From assembly GCF_902459465.1 (NCBI RefSeq), contig NW_022985738.1:26621-90620 (forward strand): DNA of 64,000 nt, given 5' to 3'. The translations under genes and the position numbers were made by a program. Under the pieces are notes generated by a model. It made no database searches. It was given only the letters and a program-made list of their open reading frames with translations, and was not told the origin of the DNA. This document shows positions 50,071-62,246 of the stretch, piece after piece; positions within the stretch are counted from its first letter, which is position 1, and every line of letters starts with the position of its first letter. This DNA comes from Asterias rubens (Eukaryota; Echinodermata; Asteroidea; Forcipulatida; Asteriidae).

Positions 50071-52434
50071 AGAGTCCTATATTTTAGCAGCAGGTAACGC
50101 AACGATTTAATTGATGCCAATTTGCACCGGGAATGTCCATATACTTGCTTTACGTACACTTGTGATACTCATCAATTACGACTTTTATTGTTCAAACTCT
50201 GGTGTATCTTTTGTGTACTTTCTTTAACATTGAATGACTAATGTGAGTAACATACAACGTCTCGAGTTTAGAATATACTAAAGACAAAATAGCCGCGTTA
50301 TAGTCTGATAGATACAACAGCGGTAGCGTTTAAAGACTATAACTAACTTCATTAAAAGAAACCTGCTTGATGAGTTTTCGACTCCTCCATCAGATGCAAA
50401 CTAAGAAGCAGTCAATCATGTTAACCGTTCACTACAGCTCGAACAATCAGTACACTTCATAACCCTTATCAAATCGGCCTACAAACTGTTCATGTTCGCT
50501 ATTACATTTCTAAATGCACTCTGCAATGGTGTGTTTTTGACATTATGCAGGCCCGATACTTCACAGAGGCAACGAAAGCGATTGCCCCCCCCCCCCCCTT
50601 GCTGGTCATTGCCTTTAGTACTCCTGAAATGCCCCAGTAGAAATTTACAATTTCCACATAGGGTTCCTTTACCGAGCCCTTTCAAACACGAAGCATATAC
50701 AGGCATGAGTATGGAAACAAATGTGAGTTGAATTGAACCGAAACTGCACGTTGCATTGGCCAAGTTAGTCCATATATAAAATACAACACCAGTGAACAAC
50801 ACTACGTGGAAAAATGCTATTAGATGTAAAGTTCATTTAAATTTATTACCCCAAAAGTACGTGGGTCTGCTATGAGATCATAATACATCGTTGCCTTCAC
50901 ATTATGAGGAACAGAGATTGATGGATTATTGAGCCTGTGTGGTATCACTTAGGCCCAAAATCTGACGATGAAAATTGGGTACTTACGCTAAAAGCATGTT
51001 GACAAATTTCTCACAATAAAAAGTGACAACCCTGACGTGGGCTTATGTTATCGTCATGAGTTACAAATTAAGCAACATGGCGGGCAGTATCAAGTGTCAA
51101 GCTATTTGTATTAGAGCAATGAAAGGGGGGGGGTAATAAACTGGATCTAACAATCGAGCTTGATGTTAGGAGTTTTTTAACGCTACATACGATATGTTGA
51201 CCTCAGGACAAAAGAAGTCTACATAGTGTATAGGGACTTGGAACATTATATGTGTGGATTTAAACACGTCCACACGGTGTTTGTTTTACAGTGTTGAAGA
51301 ATAATGATTTTCATTAAAAGTGTACAGATTAAAGGAATGTCCACAGAGTGACTGCAACTTCACAGAGCTGTATGTGTGAACATTGGTCGAACCTTTAGTC
51401 GATTTCGTACTCAATGTTTAAACTTGTCATTATGGGCCTAGTAGTTGAAACATTTACGTTGGATCACTAAGTTACATAAGAGATATTAAGGGTCTTTTTA
51501 AGCCTTAACATATTCATAGAAACGTACGGAGCTCTGGAAGTGCCAATCAATCCGTTGAGTTCATGGGACTGCAGGATGATAAAACCATAAGTATCCGATG
51601 ACGTCATCCTAGGATTATTAATCTGTGAATGACGACATCGTGATTGAAAGTATGATGTAAGATGTCTTCCAGAACTATTTCATCTCTCGATGGGGACATC
51701 CTGATAAAAGGGTGTTGTCTTCCCAGGATAATTTATAGAGGGTTCTCTACATTTTCAGGATGTTTTATCAGCCCAAGTTAACTTATCTCAGGCTGTCGGC
51801 AAATCTTACGCATGATGTCGACATCCCAAGATAAGACATATCAGAAAAGCGACATCTTACTTCAGGATGTCGGCATCCTAAGAAAACATACACCTCAAGG
51901 AGTCATCATCTTGATACGTTTGTTTGTGACGTCATTCCCTTGCATAATAAAAACTCAGGATCTCAAAATGTCGAATGGCACTTCCCGAACTCCGTACAGT
52001 ACATTTCAAACTTGTTTTAAATTGGCGTATAAATCATAAATGAACATGATCATGGGTATGATGAACATAGCAAGTGTTTATGTGTTCACACACATCATTG
52101 CCAAAAGTTCGTGTAAAAACCTGAAAACGAGTTTAAAAGTATATTCGCGTGTTTTAAGAAAGTGTGCTTTGGACTCGTTCAAAGAGTTTTACAACAGACC
52201 CTTGCATATGCCGCCGACATCTATGATGAAAAATAATAGAAAAGTGTATGGCTTGTAAAAGATGGCATTGCAAGAGGGATTATACAAACCAGCTGCATAG
52301 TATAACTATTCGCAAACACTCAGTGCGCAAGGGCTTACTGCTAAATGAGTTGCATGCTGGTCTAGCTTGCGATCAAACTAGCCTCATTCCACGCATAATA
52401 GGCGCGTACTACTGAGTAGTTGCATAGATAAGGA

Positions 52435-52562
52435 GTGCGTTTCGGCGACCCCAACCAGAAATATTGGTTATCGGTTGGGCGTTTTCGCGTGTTCGGTTGA
52501 GACCAACCGGTAACCGACTTGTTGACTCGGTTGAGTTTTAGTTGGGGTCGCCAAAACGTACA
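52435..52562. mobile_element. Short foldback MITE with GGCGACCCCAAC ends
   Basis: GTTTCGGCGACCCCAAC and GTTGGGGTCGCCAAAAC are terminal inverses; inside, GGTTATCGGTTGG / CCAACCGGTAACC are also mirrored. Confidence 0.75.
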
Positions 52563-53015
52563 CAAGGTCTAGGTGTCACACTTTTCAACAGCGCCCTCAC
52601 TGTGGCAAAAAGAGGCAGATCGTCGGACGATTGGTGCGCAATAACGTGCAAGTGGCCTCGTTTGGCGTACCAGCAGTGTTTTTCCAATGAGCTGCGTCCG
52701 TTTTCCCAAATGAGGGAGCTTTTTCAGAATGTGACGTCATAAGCAAGGGGTCTGTATACAAGCAATTCAAAACAATGAAAATCTTTCCATCTATTTTTTT
52801 TTGGCAGACTCGTCAGACTTATTTTGGGGGTAAAATTCATACGTTTTAAATCTGATGCAACGACGGTATAATTCTCATTCCAACTGAGAGATGTACTCAA
52901 AGTTAGTGATTTCCAAAAGTATCACAAAGCACAAAACGTTTTTCTCCACAACTGTCTCAGCACCATTGTGCCACAATGCACAACATTATTGTTCAGTAAT
53001 TTCTCTCAATTGAAA

Positions 53016-54653
53016 TCATGGTTTACGAAGGCAGGGACATCTATTTGTCGCCTTAGTTAGTATTTTAACGAACTCAGTCCGGAATGCCTTATTGACCACC
53101 GTGTAAACGAGTGGGTTGAGAGCTGCACTCATAGTAGCTATACAAGTCACAAGAATGTCTAAATTAGGCCTCGTGTCAACGTAAGACACCACAAAGAGAG
53201 GCAACCAGCAGAGACTGAAGACACCGATGATGTAAGAGGCTCGCTTGGCTGTCTTTAGCTCTACTCTCCTCTTCCCTCGTGCTCGAGTCTCAGGGTTCAT
53301 AACACACACCGAGCCTTGGATATCACCGGAGATACAGCTGAGACGGTGGGGGTCACGCTCCAGTCCAGCGTCCACGTTCAGGCCGCCAACTGCTCCACCC
53401 GACGCGGTGTCCTTGTCAGCGGCAGATGCTGCTGGCGATAAGGACGAAGCCTTGTCTTCATCGACGGCCTGGTAGATGTTGGAGGGACTCGCTGGAGTGA
53501 CGGTAAATAACGTCGCATTAGCTTGTAAATGATCGAACCCACGCTGACCATCGTTGGGTTGAATTCCTGGTTCGTTTTCTGGAGGTTCTTGAGCTATACC
53601 ACACGATCCAACACCAGTGTCAGATGATGTCATGCTCTGTTGATGTACCTCCGGAATCCCAGTCACAACACACGGACCTTGCTTGGTCTCCAAGAGTGAT
53701 TTAGAGGCTGCTGTGTTCGGACTACTCTCACGACTATCTCCCTTTTTGTTCTCGGGGTTTCCTTGAAGCAGGTCACCACTGGTCCCTGGCAGGACGTTGA
53801 TCTGGACCGCGGGGTCCCTGCCCTGGTTCCGGAGCGTTACCGGTACAGCTATGGGAGCAATCACGTTCCTCCTCCAACAACAGCACAATCTCGACGAGAC
53901 CGGACGGGTGGTGGTGTCGTTGCCCGCGTGGCTGGTAATACTATTGGACTTAGACTTGTTCTCCTTGACGTGTTTGCGAACCGTTCTGAAAATCTTCAGG
54001 TAGAAGATCATGACGCCGAGCAGGCACACGAGTCCCAATGGCGCTATGATCGCTATATGGATATAATCTATATTGGGTTCGTCAGTGAGTTGACACGCAC
54101 ACAGCAGATACAGTGAAGAATTTTGGAAGAACACTGCAGTCGGGACGGATAGGAGTACTGCCGAGACCCATGAGGTGGTTATCCCAGCTAAGACGCGACG
54201 ACGTTTCTGCTTGGTCTCGAACGGGTGCATAATCGCCTCGTAACGCTCCACGCTTATCGCCACTAACGTGATGAGCTGCACGGAGCTGCTGATAACGTGA
54301 ACGATGGTTTGCGTGGCGCAGAGGATATCGTTGTAAGGGTTACACGTCCAGCCGAGGTTGTTGAGAGTACCCGCGAGCATGATGGGTGTACTTGTAAAAC
54401 AAACCACTAGGTCTCCAACGGCTAGATTGACAAGTAGGGCATTGTTGGCTGTCCGTAAGCTCCGATTGCCGTACACGCTTAAACACACTAAAACGTTCCC
54501 CACAACACCGAAGAAGACCGACAGAAGCAAAATCACAGTCGACAGAATGAGCAGTGCATCTGTCGACTCCCGGGTGTCGTCAAAGTCGTCAATTGCAGAT
54601 AAATTCTGTCCAACGGCGTCTGTGTGGTTAGAAATGTTCAGCTGGGAATTCAT
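53016..54653 (-). CDS. Orphan rhodopsin-like (class A) G protein-coupled receptor, intronless
   Basis: 545 residues in one exon, predicted plasma-membrane receptor. Extracellular N-tail with sequons NIS, NHT and NLS; TM1 with Asn53 (GNVLV); TM2 NLAVGDLVV with Asp81; Cys112 at the top of TM3; ERY (136-138) in place of DRY; CACQ in the second extracellular loop; TM6 CWLPLF; TM7 NPLVYTVVN with Asn513. The third intracellular loop is very long (about residues 225-470), Ser/Pro-rich, with a CCCW cluster. Position 3.32 is His, not the amine-binding Asp, and TM7 lacks the opsin Lys. A classical aminergic receptor or opsin is therefore unlikely. Ligand unknown. Confidence 0.93.
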   Translation of the reverse strand: MNSQLNISNHTDAVGQNLSAIDDFDDTRESTDALLILSTVILLLSVFFGVVGNVLVCLSVYGNRSLRTANNALLVNLAVGDLVVCFTSTPIMLAGTLNNLGWTCNPYNDILCATQTIVHVISSSVQLITLVAISVERYEAIMHPFETKQKRRRVLAGITTSWVSAVLLSVPTAVFFQNSSLYLLCACQLTDEPNIDYIHIAIIAPLGLVCLLGVMIFYLKIFRTVRKHVKENKSKSNSITSHAGNDTTTRPVSSRLCCCWRRNVIAPIAVPVTLRNQGRDPAVQINVLPGTSGDLLQGNPENKKGDSRESSPNTAASKSLLETKQGPCVVTGIPEVHQQSMTSSDTGVGSCGIAQEPPENEPGIQPNDGQRGFDHLQANATLFTVTPASPSNIYQAVDEDKASSLSPAASAADKDTASGGAVGGLNVDAGLERDPHRLSCISGDIQGSVCVMNPETRARGKRRVELKTAKRASYIIGVFSLCWLPLFVVSYVDTRPNLDILVTCIATMSAALNPLVYTVVNKAFRTEFVKILTKATNRCPCLRKP

Positions 54654-54768
54654 AACGAGTGTTGCTCCTACCCGTCCACGCTTGCATTATAATCATCCAA
54701 CAGTCAAAAATTAAACATGCAGAAACTTCGGTAGGGAAAACTGGTGAAGAAACTCAAATACTTTTGCT

Positions 54769-55180
54769 GCTCACTCGTTACAATTATACAATCACATTTC
54801 CCCTAATGCTGTGGGTTGTGTTGCAGTGCTCTCCGTAGTATGTATTTTTCATCCAATAGTCAGAAACATAGTTTGTGATCTCGGTAGGGGGAAACTTGAG
54901 AAAGAAACTCCAAACCAAATCACTGTTGCTGCTCACTTTTAACAAGTAAACTCATAATTATTCCCCATATGCGGTGCTCTCTGCAGCATGTATTGTTCAT
55001 CCAAACAGCCAACGACTAACCACGCAGAACACAGTTTGTGATATCGGTGGGGAAGAAACTCCAATCGAAACACTATTGCTGCTCACTCAAGAAGTAAACT
55101 CATATTTCCCCTTCAATCGGTGGGTTGTGTATGGTTGTGTGTTGCAGTGCTCTCAGCAGCATGGATTTGTGTTGAGTGTA
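54769..55180. repeat. Tandem repeats upstream of the GPCR, period about 155
   Basis: GCTGCTCACT recurs at about 54769, 54928 and 55080 within units that share GTGATATCGGT/GTGATCTCGGT and GCAGTGCTCTC words. Three diverged copies cover the likely 5' UTR/promoter of the receptor. Confidence 0.7.
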
Positions 55181-55324
55181 CATTCAGAAGATAGTACAAC
55201 AAGTCCCCGGTGATACAGAGAATCTCCCGTTGTCCGGTTGCCACGATACCACTTTGATCACAGATCTGATTAGGAAAATTATGTGATAGCTTTTATGATA
55301 TAGCAAACCTCCAGGTTGATAGCT

Positions 55325-55500
55325 GACAAGCCTTAATGAATTATTCATGAAGCGTGGTTCTGGAACCAACCAATCGGGTGTGTTGATTAGCTGATCATAG
55401 CACACCTCCAGGTTGATAGCCGTGCTGCCAGCCCGAATGATTTATTCATGAAGCGTGGTTCTGGAACCAACCAATCGGATGAGTTGATTATCTGACAATC
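55325..55500. repeat. Direct duplication, offset about 104
   Basis: TTATTCATGAAGCGTGGTTC and the following CCAACCAATCGG occur twice, near 55336 and 55442, as part of a roughly 100-base tandem duplication. Confidence 0.8.
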
Positions 55501-55609
55501 TCACATCTCGTGATTGATCCGTGTTAGATAACAAGAACGTAGTAATCAGTTTACGCGATTTTAACATTGAAGACGAGACTTTAATTTCCTTCGGTTCTCA
55601 CTCACTGAG

Positions 55610-55870
55610 AATCTATTTCCTTTGTCAATCGACTCTAACAATCTGAAAAATAAATAAAGTAAAAAGTACAAATTTTACGGCTGAATGGAATTATGAAATT
55701 AGCGTTTTTAAACCTGCGATAACAGAAACAAAACAAATTGACAAGTTAAAAAAAAGGCATATCCTTTGTCAATCGACACTTCCAATCTGAAAAAAATAAA
55801 GCAAAAAATTACAAATTTTGCGGCTGAATGGAATTACGAAATTGGCGTTTTTAAACTTGTGATAACAGAA
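55610..55870. repeat. Direct duplication, offset about 146
   Basis: CCTTTGTCAATCGAC through CGGCTGAATGGAATTA and GCGTTTTTAAAC occurs twice (from about 55618 and 55764). Confidence 0.8.
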
Positions 55871-56539
55871 CAAACAGATTGTCGCGTTTAAAAAAAGAAG
55901 CCGTTTGGCTTTCACAATGGATTTAATTTCCGGTTTAGACGGTTGGAGTACGTGTCCAAAATATGTAGTACGTCATTTTGAAATATGGTGGACGCATTGG
56001 GACCTTGTCTTTTTTTCCTTCTTGTTTTTATCTTGTCTCCTGTTTTTTGATATTATATGGGTTATGTTTTGGCAAGGTTTTGGATCTGCTTTTGTTTTAA
56101 TGTTTACTGTTGTGTGATTTGTTTACAGCGTTTGAGTGCAATCTCCTTTTTTAAATAATTATATTAAATTAATGGTACAACTATAGTTTTATTGTTGGTA
56201 GGGGTCTGGTTGTACACATTGCAGTTTTGATACTCAGTACAACCTTGACAGCCCCTGCCCAACTTGTAATCTTTGTATAATGTATAACGATTTTAAATAA
56301 CTAAATAAAATAAAAATTGCACTGTTTGGTTTTGATAAATCTGTATGCATTATACATCGAAACCAAACAGTGACCCCCCACCCCCATGGGTGCGCCATAT
56401 CTTTAACAAGGCTAATGACCAATATAAGTGGAGGACTGCTTGTTTTAGAACTCTCGTGGTTCCACAGTATAACCCACCAATATATACATTTCCTCTTATA
56501 GATTTAATTTTTTTTCTCGATTATATAGAAAATAATAAT

Positions 56540-56785
56540 ATGGCTGATGAACCCCTTCTCTTTTCGATAAGTGCATGCACTGGGTTCTTTTACATTCGTT
56601 ACACAACACATGGGACCAACGGCTTTACGTCTCATCCGAAGGACGAAGCAATGGCAAAGTGTCTTGCTGAAGGACACAAGTGTCACGGCTGGGGATTCGA
56701 ACCCACACTCTGCTGATCAGAAACAACATGAGTTTGAATGCAGTGCTTTTATTTCAACCGCTCGGCCACGACACTTCCACTTAGT
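56540..56785 (-). mobile_element. SINE-B, tRNA-Leu/Ser-like head
   Basis: Minus strand: GTCGTGGCCGAGCGGTT then GTGGGTTCGAATCCCC (B box), a class II tRNA-like head, followed by a body containing AAGACACTTTGCC and CTTATCGAAAAGAGAAGGGG. Fragments occur at 1090-1345, 19545-20150, 20480-20560, 21005-21085, 21300-21665, 23695-23885, 24250-24345 and 58850-58910. Confidence 0.65.
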
Positions 56786-56789
56786 AAAG

Positions 56790-57103
56790 AGCCAAAGAGA
56801 GCTGTCAATAGTGTAAAACATTGTGAGAAATTCCTCGCGTAGTTTTTGAGAAGAGGTTAACTTTTCACCAAAATAGTAGAACATGTCAGGTCTGAAACCT
56901 TGTTATTATATGCATCTATAAAAACACACAATGCTGTGTAACTAGGGTGTTTTATTTATTTAATTTTTCTCTTGCGACTTCGATGAGCAATTGAGCCCAA
57001 CATTTTGACAGATTTGTTATTTTGTGCATAATTATGTTGGGATACACCAAATGAGAATACTGGTCTTTGACAATTTTTACCAAACGTGTCCAGTGCCTTT
57101 AAA
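56790..57103 (-). mobile_element. MITE family 1, degraded copy
   Basis: AGAGAGCTGTCAATAGTGTA to ACGTGTCCAGTGCCTTTAA, adjoining SINE-B. Confidence 0.65.
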
Positions 57104-57487
57104 TTTCCAAAATTCTGACTGCCTCTGATCAATCTTAATGTTGTTTTCCATCTCCATTCTGCCCCTCTGTTTGATGTACCCATGGTTATACATCAAACCG
57201 AGTGACAACTGTTGTCGGAGCTCCCTCCGTCTTTAAAAGGTTTTGCAAAGTGGACAAACAGCTGAAGCGAGAGTTATGTGACTAAATAGTTGTATGCCGC
57301 CAACGTAAACATTGTTGTTTTATTTTTTGACAAGTTATCATCTATTTATAGGTTCAGCTTACGTAAAACAAGTATCTTGCTGTCAATGTTTATTCTGAAG
57401 TCACATTGAAATGAAATATGCATGAACGCAATGAGCAATGTGTTTTAGAATGTTATTAATATGTGATTTTACGATGAGTGTGAATGG

Positions 57488-57625
57488 GAGACATTTGGGA
57501 CGCTTGGTAGCAGCAGACTTACCAGGTAAGATCCATTGTTCTCGGCAATGTGCGCATGCTCGGAACTACGTAAACAATGGAAATTTACCTGGTAAGTCTG
57601 CTGCCACCTAGCGTTCCAAAGTCTC
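57488..57625. mobile_element. 138-base foldback MITE
   Basis: The arms (about 42 bases) include GGTAGCAGCAGACTTACC on the left and GGTAAGTCTGCTGCCACC on the right, with outer GAGAC / GTCTC. A single end also occurs at 40530-40565. Confidence 0.8.
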
Positions 57626-58300
57626 ACATTAACAAACTCCTGAGGTTCCGCACTTTCGGACAGACATGTTTCTATTTTGGTTTACTCTCCAGCGAATCGT
57701 TAATAAGCATATGGTTTGACCCATCATTATTACGATACCAAAACAAAGAAAAGAGTATACAAACAAAAACTGGTTTACTCAAATTATTTTATTGATGTTC
57801 TTTTGAGACTCAATGGGCTGAAATGTTTAAGAACGATTTCTCCGCGGTAGATGGAGTAGACCCAGACCAACCTCAGCAACAAAGATGAGATCCAGAAAAT
57901 GTTCATGTTTACGATAGCCAAGACACACAAAATTGGTTACTCACATTACGAAAAAAATGTCCTGAAATGTAACGTGAGTAACACATTTTGTGTGTATTTA
58001 TGACACATTTATTTCTGGTTGTCACCTTTGGTGCAAAGGAATCCTAACTCTATCGAACATCTTCATCAAGGTAATTACAGCCCAAGAAAAAGACATACAA
58101 AACGAGTGACGTGAGTAACCGTAGAATTGCCCTGAACTGTCAAAGAAATTCACTAACTAAAATAAACTCGATGTGCCTGGTTTAAGTTGTGTCTTGGGGG
58201 TAGAAACAAAAAGTATCTTTGAACACAAAGAGTCCCAACTCTGAGCAGCCATGTCGTGCCTTTGCCTGCGTCTCAACCAGCGAATGTTGAGCGTTACTTA

Positions 58301-58682
58301 TTAAAGACACTGGACACTACTGGTAGTTGTCAAGAACCAGTCTTCTCATTTGGTGTATCTCAACATATGTACAAAATAACAAACCTGTGACAATTTGAGG
58401 TCGATTGGTCGTCGAAGTTGCGAGATAACTATGCAGGAAACTACCCTTGTCACACGAAGTTGTGGGCTTTCAGATGCTTGATTTCGAGACCTAAGTTCTA
58501 AACTTGAGGTCACGAAATCAAATTCGTAAACAATTACTTATTTCTCTATAACTACGTCACTTCAGAGGGAGCCGTTTCTCACAGTGTTTTACACTATCAA
58601 CCTCTCCTCGTTACTCGTCACCCAGTGAGGTTTTATGCTTATAATTATTTTGAGTAATTACCAATAGTGTCCACTGCATTTA
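58301..58682 (-). mobile_element. MITE family 1, full reverse copy
   Basis: TTAAAGACACTGGACACTAC to GTGTCCACTGCATTTAA. Confidence 0.85.
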
Positions 58683-59687
58683 AATCGAGTCTTCGGCTAA
58701 TGCATTTCCTCTCGACTGTGTTGCCACATCATCTTTTCTCGTGGCTTTTAACTTCTGCGCTCGATCCTAGTTTCACCAATGAAGATATATATTCTGTCTT
58801 GGAAAAACTGTTTTAAAATGAACAATACAGACAATTACTATGACTATGCTCTTTTAAGTGCATTACACAACACACGGGACCAACGGCTTTGCGTCCCATT
58901 CGAAGGACATCTAATCTGTCTGTATGAGTACTAAGTCAGTGAGGAAGCGAGACTCATCCACAGGATCATAAATGTTCTATCAACCTTCACATTTGTTGCT
59001 TTAAAATAGGTCCTCTGACATTTTTTTTAAAAACCATTCATTAATCACACTCTCTGCCTATTTGCTGCAGTACCTTTATGCTCAATTTAACTCAGTTTCC
59101 CTTTAAAACAAAAAACATTGCCTTGTTTTGCGTCCAACATTAAAAACAGCCACTCGCCATGACTTGGTAGTTAGTATCTTGATTTCACAGAACGTGACTT
59201 CAGCGAGAAGTTTGGTGTGATTGCGCCGTGAGACAAGCCGAGCCTTTCACCGACCAGTTTAATACAGCACCTCGCGGCGAACAAATACCCTTTGTCCACT
59301 AACAATTCCCGTCATTAAATATTGTGCCATTCTTCACAGGCTCACCGCTTTAGTTAATTAAATTACAAGTCATTTCCATTACATCATAATCGAATAAAAT
59401 CGAATAATACCCGGCATTCCATGCGTGCGGTGCTTTTAACACGGAGGCGCCTCATCAGTGAATTCATAACAACTAGGGAGATGTAAACAGACAGCTTATT
59501 TAAAAGAAGTTTGGTTAATAGACGTGTTCATACACGGGGAGAGATTCAAGTTGACTTTTTACGATACGGCAACCGAACGTACAATAGGTTGATTTGGGAG
59601 ACAGAGGGAGACAAATTATTGCAATGAAAGAGGTTCTGATATTAAGAGGTCATACAAGGATATATCCAAACATCCCAAAAGGTGTAG

Positions 59688-59717
59688 CCATTGATCTCTC
59701 CTAGTAGAGATCAATGG
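59688..59717. repeat. Perfect hairpin
   Basis: CCATTGATCTCT and AGAGATCAATGG with a six-base loop. Possibly the tip of an old MITE. Confidence 0.75.
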
Positions 59718-60164
59718 GCATAGTAAATAATGTTCACAAGCGATTTGATCGAGTAGAAGGATTGCACATAGAGACATCGACCACCTTGTTTGATGATAGA
59801 CTTGTGGAAAAGTGCATGCACGCGTTGTGCACTTTGAGCCAATGAGAGCCTTTCATGCGTGCAAGTTTAATCCAAGATGGCGGACAATGACGTCATGTGC
59901 AATCCATTTTTCCCCCACTCGATATCTCTAAGAAGTACGGAAGTTAATGCCATCACTGCCAAAACATAAATGCAAACAAATGTGACACAAGGATCCACAA
60001 AGAGTAAGTATGTACCGTCCCCATGTCCATAACACTATCGGTGTGACTAATTTAAATATAGTTTTTAATATTAATCATGATAATAACTTTCGATTTATGT
60101 AGCGGATAATATTTTCAATGCGTTTTTCAAATGAGTATAATGTTTTTACAACCTGCATCAATAC

Positions 60165-60280
60165 TTAGAACTTTCCCGAGCTCTGTGAACAAAATCTCCG
60201 GCATTACTCAGGTGGGATTCGAACCCACGACCGTCACACCGGTTCTAATCTACAGTTTTGGTAAAACCAAAATGTATATT
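60165..60280 (-). mobile_element. SINE-A copy
   Basis: TTTCCCGAGCTCTGTGAAC, ACTCAGGTGGGATTCGAACC and CACGACCGTCAC match the tail and B-box portion of SINE-A. The head is truncated. Confidence 0.6.
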
Positions 60281-61189
60281 TGTTATTAACCTTCATCAAC
60301 ATGATAATATTTGATTGGTGATTGCATATTCAATTTTGTTAACACAAAACATAAACTTTTTGCATCGAGTGGTTTATATGAGACTCAAGTTGTTTAAGTC
60401 GATGGTGTAAGGACAGTAGTAAACATGATGCGATTCTACTGTTTATAGTTTATTCATTCTATGCGAGTCTGCTTGATGACATTTTGCAATATTGGATTGA
60501 TGGCTTTGGTCTTTGATCCTTGCCCGTCGTTTGTGGACGATTACGTCAAAGACCTTTGATGACATCTAAAAATACAATAATAAATAATTTAATAAACTAG
60601 TATCCTCGCGATTTTACAGTCACGCCATTATATTTCATCGGTATCAAATATTGAACTTCCTCTGAACTTTCCATTAGTCTAACAATTTCAAGCAATAGAC
60701 CTTTTTCCCCAAGAAGAAAACGGACGCGTGAGTTTGTAAACCACTGTATAACCCCAGAAGAAGAAAAAAATACCTTCACAATTTGTTCTCCCTAAGAAAT
60801 CTGATCTAACGACCGACTGGACAACACAATATATCTTAAGCTGTTTGAATGCTTTCAAACTGCCATGCCGAGAGAGTTATTATAAATACGTTTTGATTGA
60901 ATAATCCTATTGAGCAAGTATTTCCGCTGTGGTTTAAGCGAACACACAAAAAAACTCCATGATATTTCAGAATAAGTATAAATGACAAGGACAATAACTA
61001 CAAATATCTGAACTCCAATTAGTGTTACGAGTATGCTTGACGTTCACAAAGACCTTATGTATCAATCTGTGACTAATTGAAGTGGACATTCAACATCTCT
61101 GATCCCAACGCACGGGGTTATGTCAGACTTTGACTCAAGTCCCGATCCCGCGAGGTCAGTCCCATCGCCTATAACGTCAGAGAACATTT

Positions 61190-61400
61190 GTGCGGCCGGT
61201 GTATCATGCAATTATGTCCTCTATGCAATACTTTCCGTAGAACATTAGTGCATATGCACTAATGTCGGCCGGACGGTTTTGCATATGCAATCGTGTCCGC
61301 CCGAATGCTGCTGCATAATGCAATTGTGTCCGACCGGACACATTTGCATATGCAGTTGTGTCCGCCCCCGTGCAAAACCGTCCCAGTAAATTAAACGCCC
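61190..61400. repeat. GCATATGCA / TGTCCG motif cluster
   Basis: Repeated TTTGCATATGCA, GTGCATATGCAC and TGTCCGNCCGG words in both orientations, the same vocabulary as in the triplicated unit to the right. One copy contains the octamer ATTTGCAT. Confidence 0.7.
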
Positions 61401-61508
61401 TTGCTCGACGGAACACGTTCGCCATCTTTTTTTTACAAGCTAAGAGGATGTCATGAATGACATGGGAAATGTTCGGCCGTTGGGTATTCACTGCAATCAT
61501 CAAATACG

Positions 61509-62246
61509 TGAATATTCATGCTGCATATATATAATACGTAGGTTCAGTGCATGCACGCTCGCTTACACGCGCAGATACACTACATGTTCAGCCAAGTGCA
61601 TGTCCGCCGGGCGGTTTTTGCATAGCCCGGAAACGATTGCATATGCAAAAGTGTCCGGATCGGACACCGGCATCCCCCGATATTCTTAGACTGAGAGCCT
61701 GGTGACATTTCATTAACAATTCAAGCACAAAGGATTTGATGGTACCAAGTCATTGTCTGTTGTGAGGTGGTGCTGAAATATCAATTCTTAAGTTCCCCTG
61801 GGTCTGACTGGGGTCACGTGACAAGGTCGTGAATATTCATGCTGCATATATATAATACGTAGGTTCAGTGCATGCACGCTCGCTTACACGCGCAGATACA
61901 CTACATGTTCAGCCAAGTGCATGTCCGCCGGGCGGTTTTTGCATAGCCCGGAAACGATTGCATATGCAAAAGTGTCCGGATCGGACACCGGCATCCCCCG
62001 ATATTCTTAGACTGAGAGCCTGGTGACATTTCATTAACAATTCAAGCACAAAGGATTTGATGGTACCAAGTCATTGTCTGTTGTGAGGTGGTGCTGAAAT
62101 ATCAATTCTTAAGTTCCCCTGGGTCTGACTGGGGTCACGTGACAAGGTCGTGAATATTCATGCTGCATATATATAATACGTAGGTTCAGTGCATGCACGC
62201 TCGCTTACACGCGCAGATACACTACATGTTCAGCCAAGTGCATGTC
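61509..62246. repeat. 321-bp tandem triplication
   Basis: GTGAATATTCATGCTGCATA starts at 61509, 61829 and 62150. The first two units look identical and the third stops after about 97 bases at GTGCATGTCC. Units carry TTGCATATGCAA-type palindromes and a GGTCACGTGAC box. Confidence 0.92.

Larger units (their letters stand above)
45390..53015. other. Gene-poor interval, MITE-rich
   Basis: No coding region supported on either strand. Besides the elements listed, 51540-51920 carries scattered GGATGTCGACATCC-like words (decayed repeat), and 47570 and 50583 hold poly-G/C runs. Confidence 0.6.

Noticed and set aside
51540..51920. Possible CRISPR-like or regulatory array of GGATGTCGACATCC words
   Set aside because: Spacing is irregular and the words are degenerate; it looks like a decayed animal repeat.
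53245..54714. Several plus-strand open frames opposite the GPCR
   Set aside because: They are antisense shadows of a clear seven-transmembrane coding sequence and show GC-rich codon artefacts.
56345..56816. Open frame of 123 codons
   Set aside because: It lies across a SINE-B copy, including the tRNA-like B box; no protein family resemblance.
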